Source: Spirochaetales bacterium (GTDB lineage Bacteria; Spirochaetota; Spirochaetia; Sphaerochaetales; Sphaerochaetaceae). From it: a stretch of DNA of 5,214 bases. Each line of letters starts with the position of its first letter. Position 1 is the first letter of the stretch. Under the pieces are notes generated by a model. It saw only the letters and a program-made list of their open reading frames with translations, was not told the origin of the DNA and ran no database searches. Location: the NCBI GenBank assembly GCA_012800465.1, contig JAAZJI010000171.1, positions 1 through 5,214 on the forward strand, in the 5' to 3' direction. Position numbers and translations under genes: made by a program. Below are positions 5,169 to 5,214 of the stretch, in pieces.

Positions 5169-5214
5169 ATGGCCCAGAAACCACAGTTTATCCAGTCCTT
5201 CAAAAGGCCCGCCG
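5169..5214 (+). CDS. Start of a gene truncated by the window edge; possibly a transposase
   Basis: ATG 5169 is preceded by AGGGAG (5156-5161) with 7 nt spacing and by a well-placed promoter. Fifteen codons are visible: MAQKPQFIQSFKRPA. This is too short to identify. The pattern 'FxxxFxRP' at the very start resembles, from memory, the N-termini of some IS4/IS1634-type transposases, and the spacer to its left is AT-richer with small inverted repeats, but no terminal repeat or target duplication can be demonstrated. It should be treated as an unidentified partial gene. Confidence 0.5.
   Translation, partial: MAQKPQFIQSFKRPA

Noticed and set aside
1..5214. CRISPR array, tRNA/rRNA, toxin-antitoxin or phage-defence genes
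   Set aside because: No regularly spaced repeats, no tRNA-like cloverleaf arms and no recognisable defence domains were seen on either strand.

Overview
The window looks like ordinary bacterial chromosome: moderate GC, tightly packed genes and strong purine-rich ribosome binding sites. The solute-binding protein is a lipoprotein (signal peptide ending LLS|C), which fits a Gram-positive bacterium or a spirochaete better than a typical proteobacterium, where amino-acid binding proteins are usually soluble. The strong Shine-Dalgarno sites, a TTG start and the style of the genes would suit a Sphaerochaeta-like spirochaete, but this is only an impression. No host can be fixed without a database search.

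Left two thirds (about 1-3335, minus strand): one operon, transcribed right to left. It starts from a near-consensus promoter (TTGACA-N18-TAGAAT, 3306-3335). The order is solute-binding lipoprotein (2426-3262), first permease (1687-2343), second permease (1008-1670), ATPase (249-983), and the start of an isoaspartyl peptidase/type 2 L-asparaginase (1-222), which runs off the left edge. The first four genes form a complete polar amino acid ABC importer of the HisJ-HisQM-HisP / GlnHPQ type. Gaps are 16-26 nt, except between the binding protein and the first permease, where 82 nt hold a 14-bp stem-loop that may set their relative expression. The fifth gene suggests that the cargo, or something derived from it, is an asparagine-type amide or a beta-aspartyl (isoaspartyl) peptide hydrolysed in the cytoplasm.

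Control region (3263-3436): the divergent spacer between the importer and a LacI-family regulator (3437-4483, plus strand, TTG start). A 14-bp palindrome of LacI-family type, TGTAAGC|GCATACA, lies across the predicted importer start site. A weaker relative lies just downstream of the predicted regulator promoter. Their centres are 101 bp apart. The simplest model is a divergent, autoregulated repressor whose two sites could support a DNA loop. A LacI-family regulator over an amino-acid importer and isoaspartyl peptidase, rather than sugar genes, is the most notable feature of the window.

Right end (4484-5214): a small YkvA/DUF1232 membrane protein (4614-4979) with its own extended -10 promoter, then an AT-richer 189-nt spacer with a good promoter and ribosome binding site leading into a gene of which only 15 codons are visible. 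That gene could be a transposase, but this cannot be established here. I see no RNA gene, CRISPR array, complete mobile element or clearly new system. The interest lies in the wiring of the importer locus.
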